From an uncultured Draconibacterium sp. (GTDB taxonomy: Bacteria > Bacteroidota > Bacteroidia > Bacteroidales > Prolixibacteraceae), in the NCBI RefSeq assembly GCF_963675065.1, contig NZ_OY775905.1:1066501-1130500 (forward strand): 64,000 nucleotides of DNA, written 5' to 3'. The notes beneath the pieces are model-generated. The model was not told the origin of the DNA. It did no database searches and saw only the letters and a list, made by a program, of their open reading frames with translations. Shown piece by piece: positions 35,017 through 45,000 of the stretch. Position 1 is the stretch's first letter. Every line of letters begins with the position of its first letter. The position numbers and the translations under genes are program-made.

Positions 35017-35204
35017 CTTGCAATAATATTTTAAGAGAACACTGCCTTGGACTTACAAAGCATAAAATCGTTTAATAGTGTTGGTGCACTTTTATGATTT
35101 AAATTACATCCCTCAACAGATTTCTTCAATTTTTTTATGATTACAAAAAAGAAATTGTTGCCGCCAGATGTACAACAATACCTGTAAGCTGAACTGTAAG
35201 GAAA

Positions 35205-35234
35205 TAAAAAAGCTCTGCAAAACCTTGCAAAGCT
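35205..35234 (-). terminator. Rho-independent terminator after the 35301 gene
   Basis: On the minus strand AGCTttGCAA and TTGCagAGCT form a stem with a small internal mismatch, followed by six Ts. It separates the small secreted gene from the efflux cluster. Confidence 0.65.
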
Positions 35235-35300
35235 GATACTTTTGTTCGATATATAAAGAAAGTAAGGGAGCTAACAACTACAGATTGAAAACACCATTAT

Positions 35301-35882
35301 TTATAATTTTAGAGTATATCTATGATCTTTTATACAGTCGGTTAACACAACTTCGTAGGTACCTCTTTTTAGACGGCTAAAATCTAACCGGGTTTGAATA
35401 CTCACATCTCGGCCAAGGTTCGATCCGTCAATATATTCTCCGTTTTGGTATATATTTACATACACCGGTTTATTCCAGGTATTTAAAAACGACAGATTCA
35501 CCATTTTCCCTTTTACCCTGTAATAAGGCTCGTAACAAAAAGAAGCAGTACTCACTGTAATTTTCTTTCCTTCTACTTTTAATACACGATTTATACTCTG
35601 ATTGCCGTAATTAATACTTACACAATACACACCATCACCCAATTCAGAAAAATCGAACATTTTTTTAAACGCTGTCTGATGTTCGGTTTCCTTATAATAA
35701 AGCAATTCTCCGTCGGAATTGGTAAGGCTCACCTGCAAAGGTGCTTCGTGAGAGAAACTATAGGCAAGCATTGCCGTATTTTCTTCCAACTGAATAACAT
35801 TCATTTTTGGTAACTCGGTGGCACTTGCCGCTCCCGCAACAAAAAATGCCAGGACTATAACAGCCCAAACTTTTGTTTTCAT
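35301..35882 (-). CDS. Small secreted protein, paired beta-sandwich family, paralog 3
   Basis: The 193-residue exported protein has signal peptide MKTKVWAVIVLAFFVAGAAS. It shares the two-module plan of the family: FDFSELGDGVYCVSI closes the first module, the pattern Y.PYYRVKGKMVNLSFLN replaces the usual VDPYF opening, and LDFSRLKRGTYEVVLT closes the second. Two Cys residues (YCVSI and ASFCYEP) are present that the other copies lack. It is the most divergent of the three copies upstream of the efflux cluster and carries its own terminator. The function is unknown. Confidence 0.75.
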   Translation of the reverse strand: MKTKVWAVIVLAFFVAGAASATELPKMNVIQLEENTAMLAYSFSHEAPLQVSLTNSDGELLYYKETEHQTAFKKMFDFSELGDGVYCVSINYGNQSINRVLKVEGKKITVSTASFCYEPYYRVKGKMVNLSFLNTWNKPVYVNIYQNGEYIDGSNLGRDVSIQTRLDFSRLKRGTYEVVLTDCIKDHRYTLKL

Positions 35883-36051
35883 GACTTTTCATTTAATTGT
35901 TTCTTACTTAATAGACACAAAAACAACACCTTTCGTTACGCCATTTGGCAAATTGTCGACTAACAACAGTTCAGCGTCGACCAACACAAAAAAAACCGAT
36001 CTCAACAACCGGCTCCTACATTCAAATTAGGGGTAAACGAAAGAAACAGAT

Positions 36052-36086
36052 AAAAAAAAGGCCATCAGTTAATTGCTGACAGCCTT
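36052..36086 (-). terminator. Rho-independent terminator after the 36111 gene
   Basis: On the minus strand AAGGCtGTCAG and CTGAtgGCCTT pair around AATTAA, followed by eight Ts. Confidence 0.75.
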
Positions 36087-36110
36087 ACTTAAACCAAATA
36101 CATTTTCTGA

Positions 36111-36695
36111 CTATTTTTCTAAACTAAACGTAAATTCATTACTATAAGAACTCAGGATCACTTCGTATTTTCCATCTCTCAATGCAGAAAGATCGTATCC
36201 TGAAGCTACATTGAAATTTTTACCCAATTCTGATTTGTAAACCAAACCTTTTTCGTCATAAATATTTATGCTCAGTTTTTCCTCATCAAAATTCAGATAA
36301 GAAAGCTTTAATACATCATCGGCAAATGCAAAATAAGGATCGATTCTTAATTTTGACTCGCCCACAAAAATACCATTTGATGCTACCTCGATATCTTTAA
36401 TCAAACGAGTGTCGTTTACACGAAGATCCATGGTATAATTTCCATTTTCAAGATTTTTGAAATCATAAATCTTTTGGTAAGAACTCAATGGCTTTGTTGT
36501 TTGCTTATAATAAACCAACTCACCATCTTCGGACTGAATGCTCAACTCGAACAACGATGCATTTTCATTCATAATTGTTACTACCGCCTTGTCAGCTGAC
36601 AACGGAGTTACACTCATTTTCGGTTTCTCAACGGCTGTTGCAACTGCTACAATTGCAACTGCCAATACTGTAGATAATAATTTAATTGTTTTCAT
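36111..36695 (-). CDS. Small secreted protein, paired beta-sandwich family, paralog 4
   Basis: I start the gene at the ATG at 36693-36695 (194 residues), which begins MKTIKLLSTVLAVAIVAVAT, rather than two codons upstream. The first module ends YDFKNLENGNYTMDLRV, the second opens RIDPYFAFADDVLKLSYLN and ends YDLSALRDGKYEVILS. It is very similar along its whole length to the gene at 37240, so this pair is a recent duplication. The two also share a 23-bp promoter block. The cellular role is unknown; an exported beta-rich protein is all that can be supported. Confidence 0.78.
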   Translation of the reverse strand: MKTIKLLSTVLAVAIVAVATAVEKPKMSVTPLSADKAVVTIMNENASLFELSIQSEDGELVYYKQTTKPLSSYQKIYDFKNLENGNYTMDLRVNDTRLIKDIEVASNGIFVGESKLRIDPYFAFADDVLKLSYLNFDEEKLSINIYDEKGLVYKSELGKNFNVASGYDLSALRDGKYEVILSSYSNEFTFSLEK

Positions 36696-36732
36696 AACCA
36701 TTCATTTTTTAGTTTAACATTGAATGACAGTA

Positions 36733-36765
36733 CAAACATACATGTTTTACAGCATATATGCCAAA
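36733..36765 (-). promoter_or_regulatory. Promoter of paralog 4 with conserved upstream block
   Basis: The minus strand reads TTTG-N21-TATGTTTG, an almost ideal Bacteroidota promoter. The 23 bases at 36733-36755 (ATGCTGTAAAACATG plus the -7 element) are identical to 37865-37887. Confidence 0.75.
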
Positions 36766-37156
36766 CAACATGTTTAAAAAATTAATTAATTGCATTATAT
36801 TTAATATTCAACTTAACATTGGACTCATTAACGCCGTCTTAACATCCTTATTTACAGGCGTTATAAAAATGTATTTCGCCGCACTACAACTTTCGTGCCA
36901 TTTTATAATTAACTATATTAAATAAATTTTAGTATATCCTCAAGAAACAGTTAAGCCGACTAATTAAAACACCTTATTGTCTTTATATACAATGCACTAC
37001 CACCTCCGCAAACCCCGGCACAAAAACAGCCTGCACCATCAATTTTCACCCCAAAAAGACATCAATCTCAGCAATTACCAGTCAAAATTACAGCCCCGCA
37101 ACATTTCATTCACATATTCAACTACCCCTCCGAGCAACAAAACAAAAAACAAAAAA
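36766..37156. other. Intergenic region, no gene supported
   Basis: The sequence is AT-rich with no signal beyond the promoter to its left and terminators to its right. The one plus-strand frame here (about 36977-37228) has biased Lys/Asn/Thr composition and runs through a terminator, so I do not accept it as a gene. Confidence 0.5.
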
Positions 37157-37215
37157 ATCCGGCCCAAGACCGGATCTAAAACAAAAAAAGGCTGTCGGAA
37201 AATTCCAACAGCCCT
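37157..37215 (-). terminator. Two hairpins terminating the 37240 gene
   Basis: On the minus strand GGGCTGTTGGAA and TTCCGACAGCC form the first stem, followed by seven Ts. ATCCGG / CCGGAT then forms a second stem at 37157-37175, again followed by Ts. Confidence 0.75.
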
Positions 37216-37239
37216 TCTAAACCAATAACATTTTCTAAT

Positions 37240-37824
37240 CTATTTTTCTAAACTAAACGAAAAATCATCATTCTTTGAAGTCAAAATCACTTCGTATTGA
37301 CCCGCATCCAAAGCCGCAAGATCAAAACCTTTTGCAATATTAAAATCCTGACCCAATTTCGATTCGTAAACCAAACCGCTCTCATCATAAATATTCAAAC
37401 TCAGATCTTCCTGGTCGAAATTCAAATAAGTAAGCTTCAAAACATTGTTTGAAAATCCGAAGTAAGGATCGATTCTCATTTTCGACTCACCCACAGTGAT
37501 ACCTTCTGAAGAAACTTTAATATCTTTAATCAATCGCGTATCGTTTACACGAAGATCCATTGCATAATCTCCGTCTTCAATATTTTTAAAATCAAAAATC
37601 TTCTGATAAGTAAGAGATGGACTAGATGCCTGTTTGTAATACACCAATTCTCCACCCTCAGCACGAATGCTTAACTCGAACAAAACCTCAGCACTATTAA
37701 GAATAGAAACAACTGCCCTATCTTCAGACAAAGGCACGATATCCATTTTCGGTTTCTCAACGGCTGTCGCAACTGCTACAATTGCCATCGCCATTACTGT
37801 TGTTAAAAATTTAATTGTTTTCAT
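37240..37824 (-). CDS. Small secreted protein, paired beta-sandwich family, paralog 5
   Basis: The 194-residue exported protein has signal peptide MKTIKFLTTVMAMAIVAVAT. It is nearly collinear with paralog 4: FDFKNIEDGDYAMDLRVNDT, RIDPYFGFSNNVLKLTYLNF and FDLAALDAGQYEVILT. The mature part is acidic and free of cysteine. Separate promoters and terminators for each copy indicate independent transcription units rather than an operon. The function is unknown. Confidence 0.78.
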   Translation of the reverse strand: MKTIKFLTTVMAMAIVAVATAVEKPKMDIVPLSEDRAVVSILNSAEVLFELSIRAEGGELVYYKQASSPSLTYQKIFDFKNIEDGDYAMDLRVNDTRLIKDIKVSSEGITVGESKMRIDPYFGFSNNVLKLTYLNFDQEDLSLNIYDESGLVYESKLGQDFNIAKGFDLAALDAGQYEVILTSKNDDFSFSLEK

Positions 37825-37864
37825 AACTATTTTCTTTAATTGTTTTCATTTCTAAATCACTCTG

Positions 37865-37897
37865 CAAACATACATGTTTTACAGCATGAATGCCGAA
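37865..37897 (-). promoter_or_regulatory. Promoter of paralog 5 with conserved upstream block
   Basis: The minus strand has TATGTTTG at the -7 position and TTCG where TTTG is expected, again with a 21-base spacer. The first 23 bases equal those of the paralog 4 promoter. Confidence 0.65.
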
Positions 37898-38035
37898 TAA
37901 CATATTAAATTAATTAAATATGTTGTGATAATTTAACATTGGAGTTAACTTGCAATTTTATAGATTTACACAATGTCTTTATTTAAAGGCTTTATGTAGA
38001 TTTGACACTATGCATATCAATTATCATGCCACCTT

Positions 38036-38043
38036 TATCTTTG
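38036..38043 (+). promoter_or_regulatory. -7 promoter element of comB
   Basis: TATCTTTG is a perfect TAnnTTTG, 45 bases before the comB ATG. The -33 region is not clear. Confidence 0.5.
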
Positions 38044-38087
38044 ATGTGTTAAATTATTTTTAGTAATTTATGAATAAAAAGTAAAAT

Positions 38088-38777
38088 ATGCATGTTAATA
38101 TCCTACAGCTTGCAGAAGGAGCGAGAGAAGCAAGAGGAACAGCGATTATCATAGATGTATTGCGGGCCTTTTCCACAGCCTGTTATGCTATTAACAAAGG
38201 TATTGAAACCATTATTCCGGTAGGAGATATAAATCTGGCCTACCAATTAAAAAAGGACAACCCCGATTACCTTTTAACAGGCGAACGACACGAACGAAAA
38301 CCGGAAGGATTTGATTTTGGGAATTCGCCAACACATATTAACGATGCAGCCATTACGGCCAAAACAATGGTTCAAACCACAAGTTCGGGCACCCAGGGAA
38401 TAACAAGCGCCATAAATGCCGACGAAATAATTACAGGTAGTTTTGTTAATGCAGGTGCCATTATTAATTATATCCAAAACATCAATCCTGAAGAGGTTTC
38501 GCTGGTTTGCATGGGTTTTGCCTGCCAATACCCCACGGCCGAAGATACACTGTGTGCCGAATACATAAAAAATGAACTGGAAGGACAGCCAAACGATTTT
38601 GCCGCCATGGTACAAAAGATTAAAGAAACCGATGGTGCCCGCTTTTTCGATCCGGCTACTGAAAGCTGGTCGCCCGAAAGCGATTTTCACCTGTGTATGG
38701 ATTTAAACCGTTTTGATTTTATACTGAAAGTTGAAAAGGTGGGTGATTTAAATTATCTTCGAAAGCTCAAAATTTAA
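38088..38777 (+). CDS. comB: 2-phosphosulfolactate phosphatase family protein
   Basis: The 229-residue protein matches the ComB family over its full length: GTAIIIDVLRAFSTACYAIN near the start, LLTGERHERKPEGFDFGNSP in the first third, then TTSSGTQGI and VCMGF. In methanogens ComB hydrolyses 2-phosphosulfolactate in coenzyme M synthesis. In Bacteroidota it is widespread without that pathway, so its substrate here is uncertain; sulfolactate metabolism is one possibility. It may be co-transcribed with the PatB-type lyase gene 46 bases downstream, which also handles sulfur compounds. Confidence 0.88.
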   Translation: MHVNILQLAEGAREARGTAIIIDVLRAFSTACYAINKGIETIIPVGDINLAYQLKKDNPDYLLTGERHERKPEGFDFGNSPTHINDAAITAKTMVQTTSSGTQGITSAINADEIITGSFVNAGAIINYIQNINPEEVSLVCMGFACQYPTAEDTLCAEYIKNELEGQPNDFAAMVQKIKETDGARFFDPATESWSPESDFHLCMDLNRFDFILKVEKVGDLNYLRKLKI

Positions 38778-38823
38778 CCTGTTTTATCTATATAAAATAA
38801 GGTACAACAAAAGCCTTGTAACA

Positions 38824-39993
38824 ATGCAACAATACAATTTCGACGAAATAGTCCCGCGCAAAGGAACCAATTGTTTAAAACACGATGCCCTCGAACGTTT
38901 TTTTAATTCGGCCGATGCCCTACCGCTTTGGGTCGCCGATATGGATTTTAAAACACCCGATTTTATTGTTAATGCAATAAAAGAGCGTGCCGAACATGAG
39001 ATTTATGGTTACACTTTCCGTTCCGACTCGTATTATGAAGCAGTTATAAACTGGATGAGCCGACGTCATCAGTGGGATATCAAAAAAGAATGGATTTCAT
39101 TTAGCCCGGGGGTTGTGGCAGGATTGACATACGCGATAGAAAGTTTTTCGAAACCTGGCGATGGTGTTATCGTTCAGCCACCGGTGTATTTCCCGTTTTT
39201 CGACAGTGTAAAAGGTACTAACCGTAAAATGATCCAAAACCCGCTAAAAAAGGAGAATGGCCGCTATACTTTTGATCTGGAAGATTTAAAATCGAAGATC
39301 GACGAAAATACCAAACTGCTGCTGCTTTGCAATCCGCAAAATCCGGGAGGCATGGTTTGGACACGTGAGGAGTTGATTGCATTAACTGATATTTGCCTGG
39401 AGAATAACATCATGATTATTTCGGATGAAATTCATTCCGATTTAATATACAAAGGTCATAAGCACATTCCATTGGCAAGCATTTCTGAAGAAGTGGCACA
39501 GAACTGTATGGTGAGTATGGCGCCAAGCAAAACGTTTAATGTTGCAGGGCTCACCTCATCGCTGGTGATTATTCCGAACAAAAGAAAACTGGCGGCTTAT
39601 GAACGCACCATTGGCGTTGGGCATTTACACATGGGAAATATTTTTGGGGCAGTTGCGCTTGAAGCTGCATATACGCATGGCGACGAGTGGCTGGAACAAT
39701 TGCTGGATTACCTGTGGGGGAATTACCAGTTGCTTGAAAGCTTCATACAGGAAAAGCTGCCCCGTGTTAAAGTAATGAAACCGGAAGCTACTTACCTCAT
39801 CTGGATGGATTTTTCGGATTACGGTATGAAAAACGATGAGCTGGCAAAATTCACCGTTGAAAAAGCGGGTGTAGCGCTGAACGATGGTGGCCGTTTTGGA
39901 ATTGGTGGCGACGGCTGGTTGCGTCTTAACATCGGTTGCCCAAGAAGTGTTTTGCTGGAAGCGCTTGAGCGTCTGGAAAAAGCTTTTGCGTAA
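38824..39993 (+). CDS. MalY/PatB-family PLP-dependent cystathionine beta-lyase
   Basis: The 389-residue fold-type I PLP enzyme has LPLWVADMDFKTPDFIVNAI at the N-terminus, the cofactor-binding LLCNPQNPGGMVW, Asp/Tyr region IISDEIHSDLIY and the Schiff-base lysine in MAPSKTFNVAGL. These are hallmarks of the MalY/PatB group, which cleaves C-S bonds in cystathionine or cysteine conjugates, giving pyruvate, ammonia and a thiol. Length and motifs are complete. It follows comB on the same strand. Confidence 0.92.
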   Translation: MQQYNFDEIVPRKGTNCLKHDALERFFNSADALPLWVADMDFKTPDFIVNAIKERAEHEIYGYTFRSDSYYEAVINWMSRRHQWDIKKEWISFSPGVVAGLTYAIESFSKPGDGVIVQPPVYFPFFDSVKGTNRKMIQNPLKKENGRYTFDLEDLKSKIDENTKLLLLCNPQNPGGMVWTREELIALTDICLENNIMIISDEIHSDLIYKGHKHIPLASISEEVAQNCMVSMAPSKTFNVAGLTSSLVIIPNKRKLAAYERTIGVGHLHMGNIFGAVALEAAYTHGDEWLEQLLDYLWGNYQLLESFIQEKLPRVKVMKPEATYLIWMDFSDYGMKNDELAKFTVEKAGVALNDGGRFGIGGDGWLRLNIGCPRSVLLEALERLEKAFA

Positions 39994-39996
39994 GCT

Positions 39997-40145
39997 ATTT
40001 TGCACCGTCTTTCAAGGCGGAGAAACAGAATTCACCTTATCTGGTAGATTTTTAAGGATTTTTGTAGAATTGAATTTACAAAAATCCTTAAAAATCAATA
40101 ACACTCATACCGCCTTCATACACCGCTCTAAAGAACGGTGCAAAA
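39997..40145. repeat. 149-bp nested inverted-repeat element (MITE-like)
   Basis: Termini TTTTGCACCGT (39997-40007) and ACGGTGCAAAA (40135-40145) are perfect inverted repeats. Inside, CAAGGCGG faces CCGCCTT. The core is a perfect 20-bp stem, at 40047-40066 and 40077-40096, with a 10-base loop. There is no gene inside. It lies between the convergent lyase and ruvC genes, so it could also act as a terminator, though the T tracts are poor. Confidence 0.7.
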
Positions 40146-40179
40146 ACACAATTAACGGTGATCATATTCCAAATTAAAC

Positions 40180-40731
40180 TCATTTAATTTTTTTGGGATT
40201 TTTTTTAACAAAGTCGCCCCAGTTTTTATACTCTTTCGACTTTTGCGGTTTATTCATTTGTATAAAATGACAAATGGCTACAGCCACGGCATCGGTTTCG
40301 TCGAGTACTTTATCCATATCCTTCAGGTCGTAAACTTTTTGCAGGAAATAAGCCACTTGCTCTTTCGAAGCACGGCCCATCCCGGTAATGGCTTGTTTTA
40401 CCAGCAAAGGTGCATATTCGTGAATCGGCACATCGTGCACCAGTGCTGCGGCCATCAGCACACCTTGTCCGCGGCCCAGCTTTAACATCGACTGCACGTT
40501 TTTACCATAAAAAGGTGCTTCAATGGCCATAACATCCGGTTTGTATTCTTTTACCAAATGCAGCGCCCGCTCATGCAGGTATTTCAATCGCATATAATGG
40601 TCGGAATACCTTTTCGGCGTAATGTTTCCCATGTGCAAAATAACCGGCTTTTTATCTCTTACCTCTACCAAACCATAGCCGGTTACTGTTGTTCCGGGAT
40701 CGATGCCCAATATGCGAAGCGGTTTATCCAT
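40180..40731 (-). CDS. ruvC: Crossover junction endodeoxyribonuclease RuvC
   Basis: The 183-residue protein opens with the catalytic strand LRILGIDPGTTVTGYGLVEV (first Asp). The next acidic positions are in VMAIEAPFYGKNVQSMLKLG and in the C-terminal LDETDAVAVAICHF. It cuts Holliday junctions symmetrically as a dimer together with RuvAB. A basic tail (KSKEYKNWGDFVKKNPKKIK) extends beyond the E. coli length of 173. ruvAB are not nearby in this window. Confidence 0.95.
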   Translation of the reverse strand: MDKPLRILGIDPGTTVTGYGLVEVRDKKPVILHMGNITPKRYSDHYMRLKYLHERALHLVKEYKPDVMAIEAPFYGKNVQSMLKLGRGQGVLMAAALVHDVPIHEYAPLLVKQAITGMGRASKEQVAYFLQKVYDLKDMDKVLDETDAVAVAICHFIQMNKPQKSKEYKNWGDFVKKNPKKIK

Positions 40732-40778
40732 TGGCTGAAAATAGTAATTTGTTATTAGCTGCTGAAATTTATGTCCGT

Positions 40779-41690
40779 TTAGTTTTTTTGGGCCAGCTTT
40801 TGTTTTCTCAGGCTCTTTCTGTCAAGCTGCTGAACCAGTACTCCCGATACTATAAAAATCAAACCAACAAACGTGGTGAAATAAATCGTCTCTTTTAAAA
40901 TAAGATGAATAAAAACCAGCGACAGGAAGGGTGCAAAAAACACCAGGTTACCAATTTTTGCATTGCTGCTGGTCAGGTTCATAGCTTTTAACCACAATAC
41001 GTAAGTGATTCCCACCTCAAAAATTCCGGAGTAAATGGTAGCGAAAAATGCTTCGTTCCAATGTACTTTAAATGAGGAGAACAACGCAACAACCGGAGTC
41101 AGGTAGATAAGTCCGATAGCAAAATTGAGAAAGAGTTTCACAACCTGATCGCGTGTGTCTTTTACATTGAATATCCAGTATAACGACCACAATATTGAGC
41201 TTCCAACCGCCAGCACAACGCCCAACGGATTGGTATTGCGAAATCCATCGAAACCTCCCTGCGATGAGATAAAAAATACCCCAACAAAGCTAATAAGCAG
41301 CGCCATAAAACTTATCCAGCTGATCTTTTGTTTTAGCATGGGCACCGAAAGCAGCGCCAGCGTTATGGGCCAGATCATATTCAGCGGTTGTGCCACCTGC
41401 GCCGGAAGTAAGGAATAGGCTTTAAATAAAACCAGGTAATAAAGCAGCGGATTAAAAGCCCCCATCAGCAGCGAATACAACCATTCGCGTTTGGTCTGCT
41501 TAAATATTAAATGTGTTTTTCGCTGTGCTACCAACACAAAAAACAGCAGCACCACCGTTACTGCCGACACATAAAATATAAGTTGAATAAAATCGTACTC
41601 GCGCAGCGCCAGTTTAAACGATGTGGCCACGGTTGACCAAAATAACACGGCCAATCCGGCGTATAAGTATGTTTTTACGGTTTGCGACAT
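40779..41690 (-). CDS. EamA/DMT-superfamily transporter
   Basis: From the ATG at 41688-41690 the protein has 303 residues and ten hydrophobic helices in two EamA repeats. The first begins TYLYAGLAVLFWSTVATSFK; the second begins with GVVLAVGSSILWSLYWIF. Family members export or import metabolites such as amino acids. The substrate is unknown. An in-frame Met eight codons upstream is possible but adds no helix. It ends 47 bases from the ruvC start on the same strand. Confidence 0.88.
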   Translation of the reverse strand: MSQTVKTYLYAGLAVLFWSTVATSFKLALREYDFIQLIFYVSAVTVVLLFFVLVAQRKTHLIFKQTKREWLYSLLMGAFNPLLYYLVLFKAYSLLPAQVAQPLNMIWPITLALLSVPMLKQKISWISFMALLISFVGVFFISSQGGFDGFRNTNPLGVVLAVGSSILWSLYWIFNVKDTRDQVVKLFLNFAIGLIYLTPVVALFSSFKVHWNEAFFATIYSGIFEVGITYVLWLKAMNLTSSNAKIGNLVFFAPFLSLVFIHLILKETIYFTTFVGLIFIVSGVLVQQLDRKSLRKQKLAQKN

Positions 41691-41714
41691 AAGCTGGTAA
41701 AATCTGTACGCCAA

Positions 41715-42085
41715 AGTACGAAAAGAAATTGAATGGTTTTTTGTTTAATGTAATACCGATAAACGGGAAATCGACAATCTGTTACCTGGTGTTACGATAA
41801 CATTCCGCAGCTAGCACCCTTTTGAGCGATGTAGAAATTGCATTCGGGAAAACACCTAATTTGAGTATATTTATTATATAACAAAACACTGGATTCCCCA
41901 ATATCATATAAATGGCTAATCTTAAGTAAAAAACAAGTTGCCGAACACTACGCCCCTGTTTCTGGCTATTATAGACATACTTAAGGTTGAAAATAATTCT
42001 TTCAAAATAGAAATATTTTTTTACTTTTAGTTGACCAATCGACCCTTTAGAGTAATTGATCAGGTTGGGTTAAAAAACCATAGCT
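41715..42085. other. Intergenic region between divergent genes
   Basis: The region is AT-rich, with no open frame or hairpin of note. It must contain the promoters of the EamA gene and the hybrid kinase. TACTTTTAG near 42022 is a weak -7 candidate for the kinase. Confidence 0.35.
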
Positions 42086-45000
42086 ATGTACCTAAAAAAA
42101 GAATTATATGACCTGATTAAATCAAATGAGAAAATTTTTGATTTTATACAGGAAGGTGCCCTCGATGGATTATGGTATTGGGATTTGGAAAATCCTGAGA
42201 ACGAATGGATGAATCGTAAGTTCTGGGAAGTGCTGGGTTACGATCCCAAAATAATGCCGCACAAAGCAAGTGCGTGGCAGAGTATTATCAATGCCGACGA
42301 TTTGAAACGGGCAATTGAAAACTTCAACAGGCATGTGGCTGATCCTGCTATTCCGTATGACCAGGAAGTCCGCTACAAGCACAAAAATGGCTCTACCGTT
42401 TGGATCCGTTGCCGGGGAATAGCTATTCGAAATGATAAAGGGGAAGCAATTCGAATGTTGGGAGCTCATCAGGATATAACCTCTCTGAAACAAACAGAAG
42501 AAAAACTGCGGAAAGAAGAGAAGGAGCTAAAACAAAGTGAAGAACGATACCGTTTTATCACTGAAAATACAAGTGATGTTATTGTTTATCAATCACCCGA
42601 TGGAGGACTCAACTATATTTCTCCCAATATTGAAGAACTTACAGGCTATACTCCAGAAGAGTATGCCAAATTCGAATCTTTGGAGAATGTAGTTCCACGC
42701 GATCATGCCATTCTGGAGCAAGCTATTGAAAAGTTTAACAATGGTGCAAAAGCACTCTCTCTTGAATACCGTTTGTATCATAAAACCGGAAAGGAAATTT
42801 GGGTGCAAACCCGGATTAAGGCTATTCGCGATGAAAAAGGACAACTGGTTTCTTTGTTATCAAGTACCAACGATATAACACACCAAAAACAGCTTCAAAT
42901 TAAACTCGCCGAAAGTGAGGCAAAATATAAGGCCATGTACAACAATGCCCCTTTGGCATTTCAATCGCTCAATAGTACTGGTCATATTCTTGAAGTAAAC
43001 CCACAGTGGTTAAAGATACTCGCCTACACACGAGAGGAAGTCATTGATAAATGGTTTGGCGATTTTTTACACCCGGATTATGTTCAGCATTTTAGAGAAA
43101 ATTTTCCACGTTTTAAAAAACAAGGATATATTTCAGATGTACAGTTTAGGATGGTCAAAAAAGGTGGCGACTATATTTATGTATCCTTTGAAGGCTGTAT
43201 AGGTTATACTCCCGAAGGTAAGTTTAAACAAACCTACTGCACCTTTAAAGATATCACACGAGAGAAGGAAGCTGAAATAAAGCTAAAAGAAAGCGAAGCA
43301 CACTACAAGCAACTGGTTGAAACCGCTTCAGATGCCATCTACCTGATTAACGAAGACGGGGTAATTATCGAGACGAATCACCAGGCTACCTTAATGTTGG
43401 AAAAAAGCAGAGATGAGATAGTTGGACAAACGGTAGATATTATCGATCCTAATTTCCCTGTTGAATCGTTTTTAAACCTTTGGGAAAAGATACCTTCTTA
43501 CGAACAGCATATTTTCGAAACAAGTCATACTGATAAATCAGGTGCAAATATTCCCATCGAGGTAAGTGGACAAAAATTTAAAGTTGGAGAAAAAACGTTT
43601 TATTATGGAATTGCACGCGATATTAGCGATAGAAAAGAGGCACAACAAAATATAAAGAACAACTTAAATTTGCTGAACAGTTTTATCAACAACTTCCCTG
43701 ATGCTGCATGGACGAAAGACAAGGAAGGACGCCTAACTTTAGCAAATCAATTTTTTAAAGACAATACACCTGGAAGTGATGATGTAATTGGAAAGACCGT
43801 ATTTGATTACTTTCCAGAGGAAATTGCAGAAGAATGCTGGGTATCAGAACAAGACGTGATTCTGAATGATAAAACGATACAAGTTGAAGAACAGGTATTG
43901 AACCCCGAAGGTATGCGCAATAAAATCTTAACCAAGTTTCCTTTGCACAATGCCGAAGGTGAAGTAACTGGTGTGGGAGCAGTAGCATATGATATTACCG
44001 AACAAAAGAAAGCCGAATCAGAGTTGATAAGAGCCAAAGAGAAAGCTGAAGAAAGTGATCGCCTCAAATCGGCTTTCCTTGCAAATATGAGCCACGAAAT
44101 ACGTACACCTATGAACGGGATTCTGGGATTTGCCGATTTGCTAAAAAAGCCTAACCTTACTGGTAGCGAGCAACAGGAATACATCGAAATTATCGATAAA
44201 AGTGGCAAGCGCATGCTGAATATCATTAACGATATTATCGATATTTCGAAAATTGAAGCAGGCTTAATGAAATTGGTGACGGATGAGACAAATATTAACG
44301 AGCAAATCGAATATACGTGTGCATTTTTTAAACCCGAAGTGGAAGCAAAAGGAATAAAACTTCTGTACACTATTCCGCTGCCGGCAAGGGAGGCAAACAT
44401 TATAACCGATCGCGAAAAAGTGTATGCTATTCTAACCAACCTGGTAAAAAATGCCATTAAATACACCGAAAAAGGATCAATAGAATTGGGGTACAGTTTA
44501 AAACAGGAAAATCAAAGAGACGAACTGGAGTTTTATGTAAAAGATACCGGAATTGGCATTCCGAAGCACCGAGAAAAAGCAGTATTCGAGCGTTTTATTC
44601 AAGCCGACATTGAAGATAAAATGGCAAAACAGGGAGCAGGTTTAGGTCTGGCTATCACCAAATCGTATGTGGAAATGCTAGGTGGTAAAATCTGGATTGA
44701 GAGTGAAAAAGACAAAGGTTCAACTTTCTACTTTACCCTGCCATACAATGTCAAATCAGTTCAGAAAAACAAGGCCGACCAGCATCAGTCTCCCCGGAAA
44801 GACACAACGGTTAGAAAATTAAAAATACTGATTGCCGAAGACGACAAAGTATCGGAGATGTTGCTTGAGGAAACAATAAAGTTGTACGGTAACGAACTAT
44901 TAAAAGCCAGAACGGGTATTGAAGCCGTTCAGATTTGCCGCAATACTCCTGATATTGACCTTGTATTAATGGATGTTCGAATGCCCGAAATGGATGGATA

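Noticed and set aside
36977..37228. 83-residue plus-strand frame in the gap between paralogs 4 and 5
   Set aside because: Lys/Asn/Thr-rich low-complexity translation running through two terminator hairpins of the opposite-strand gene.
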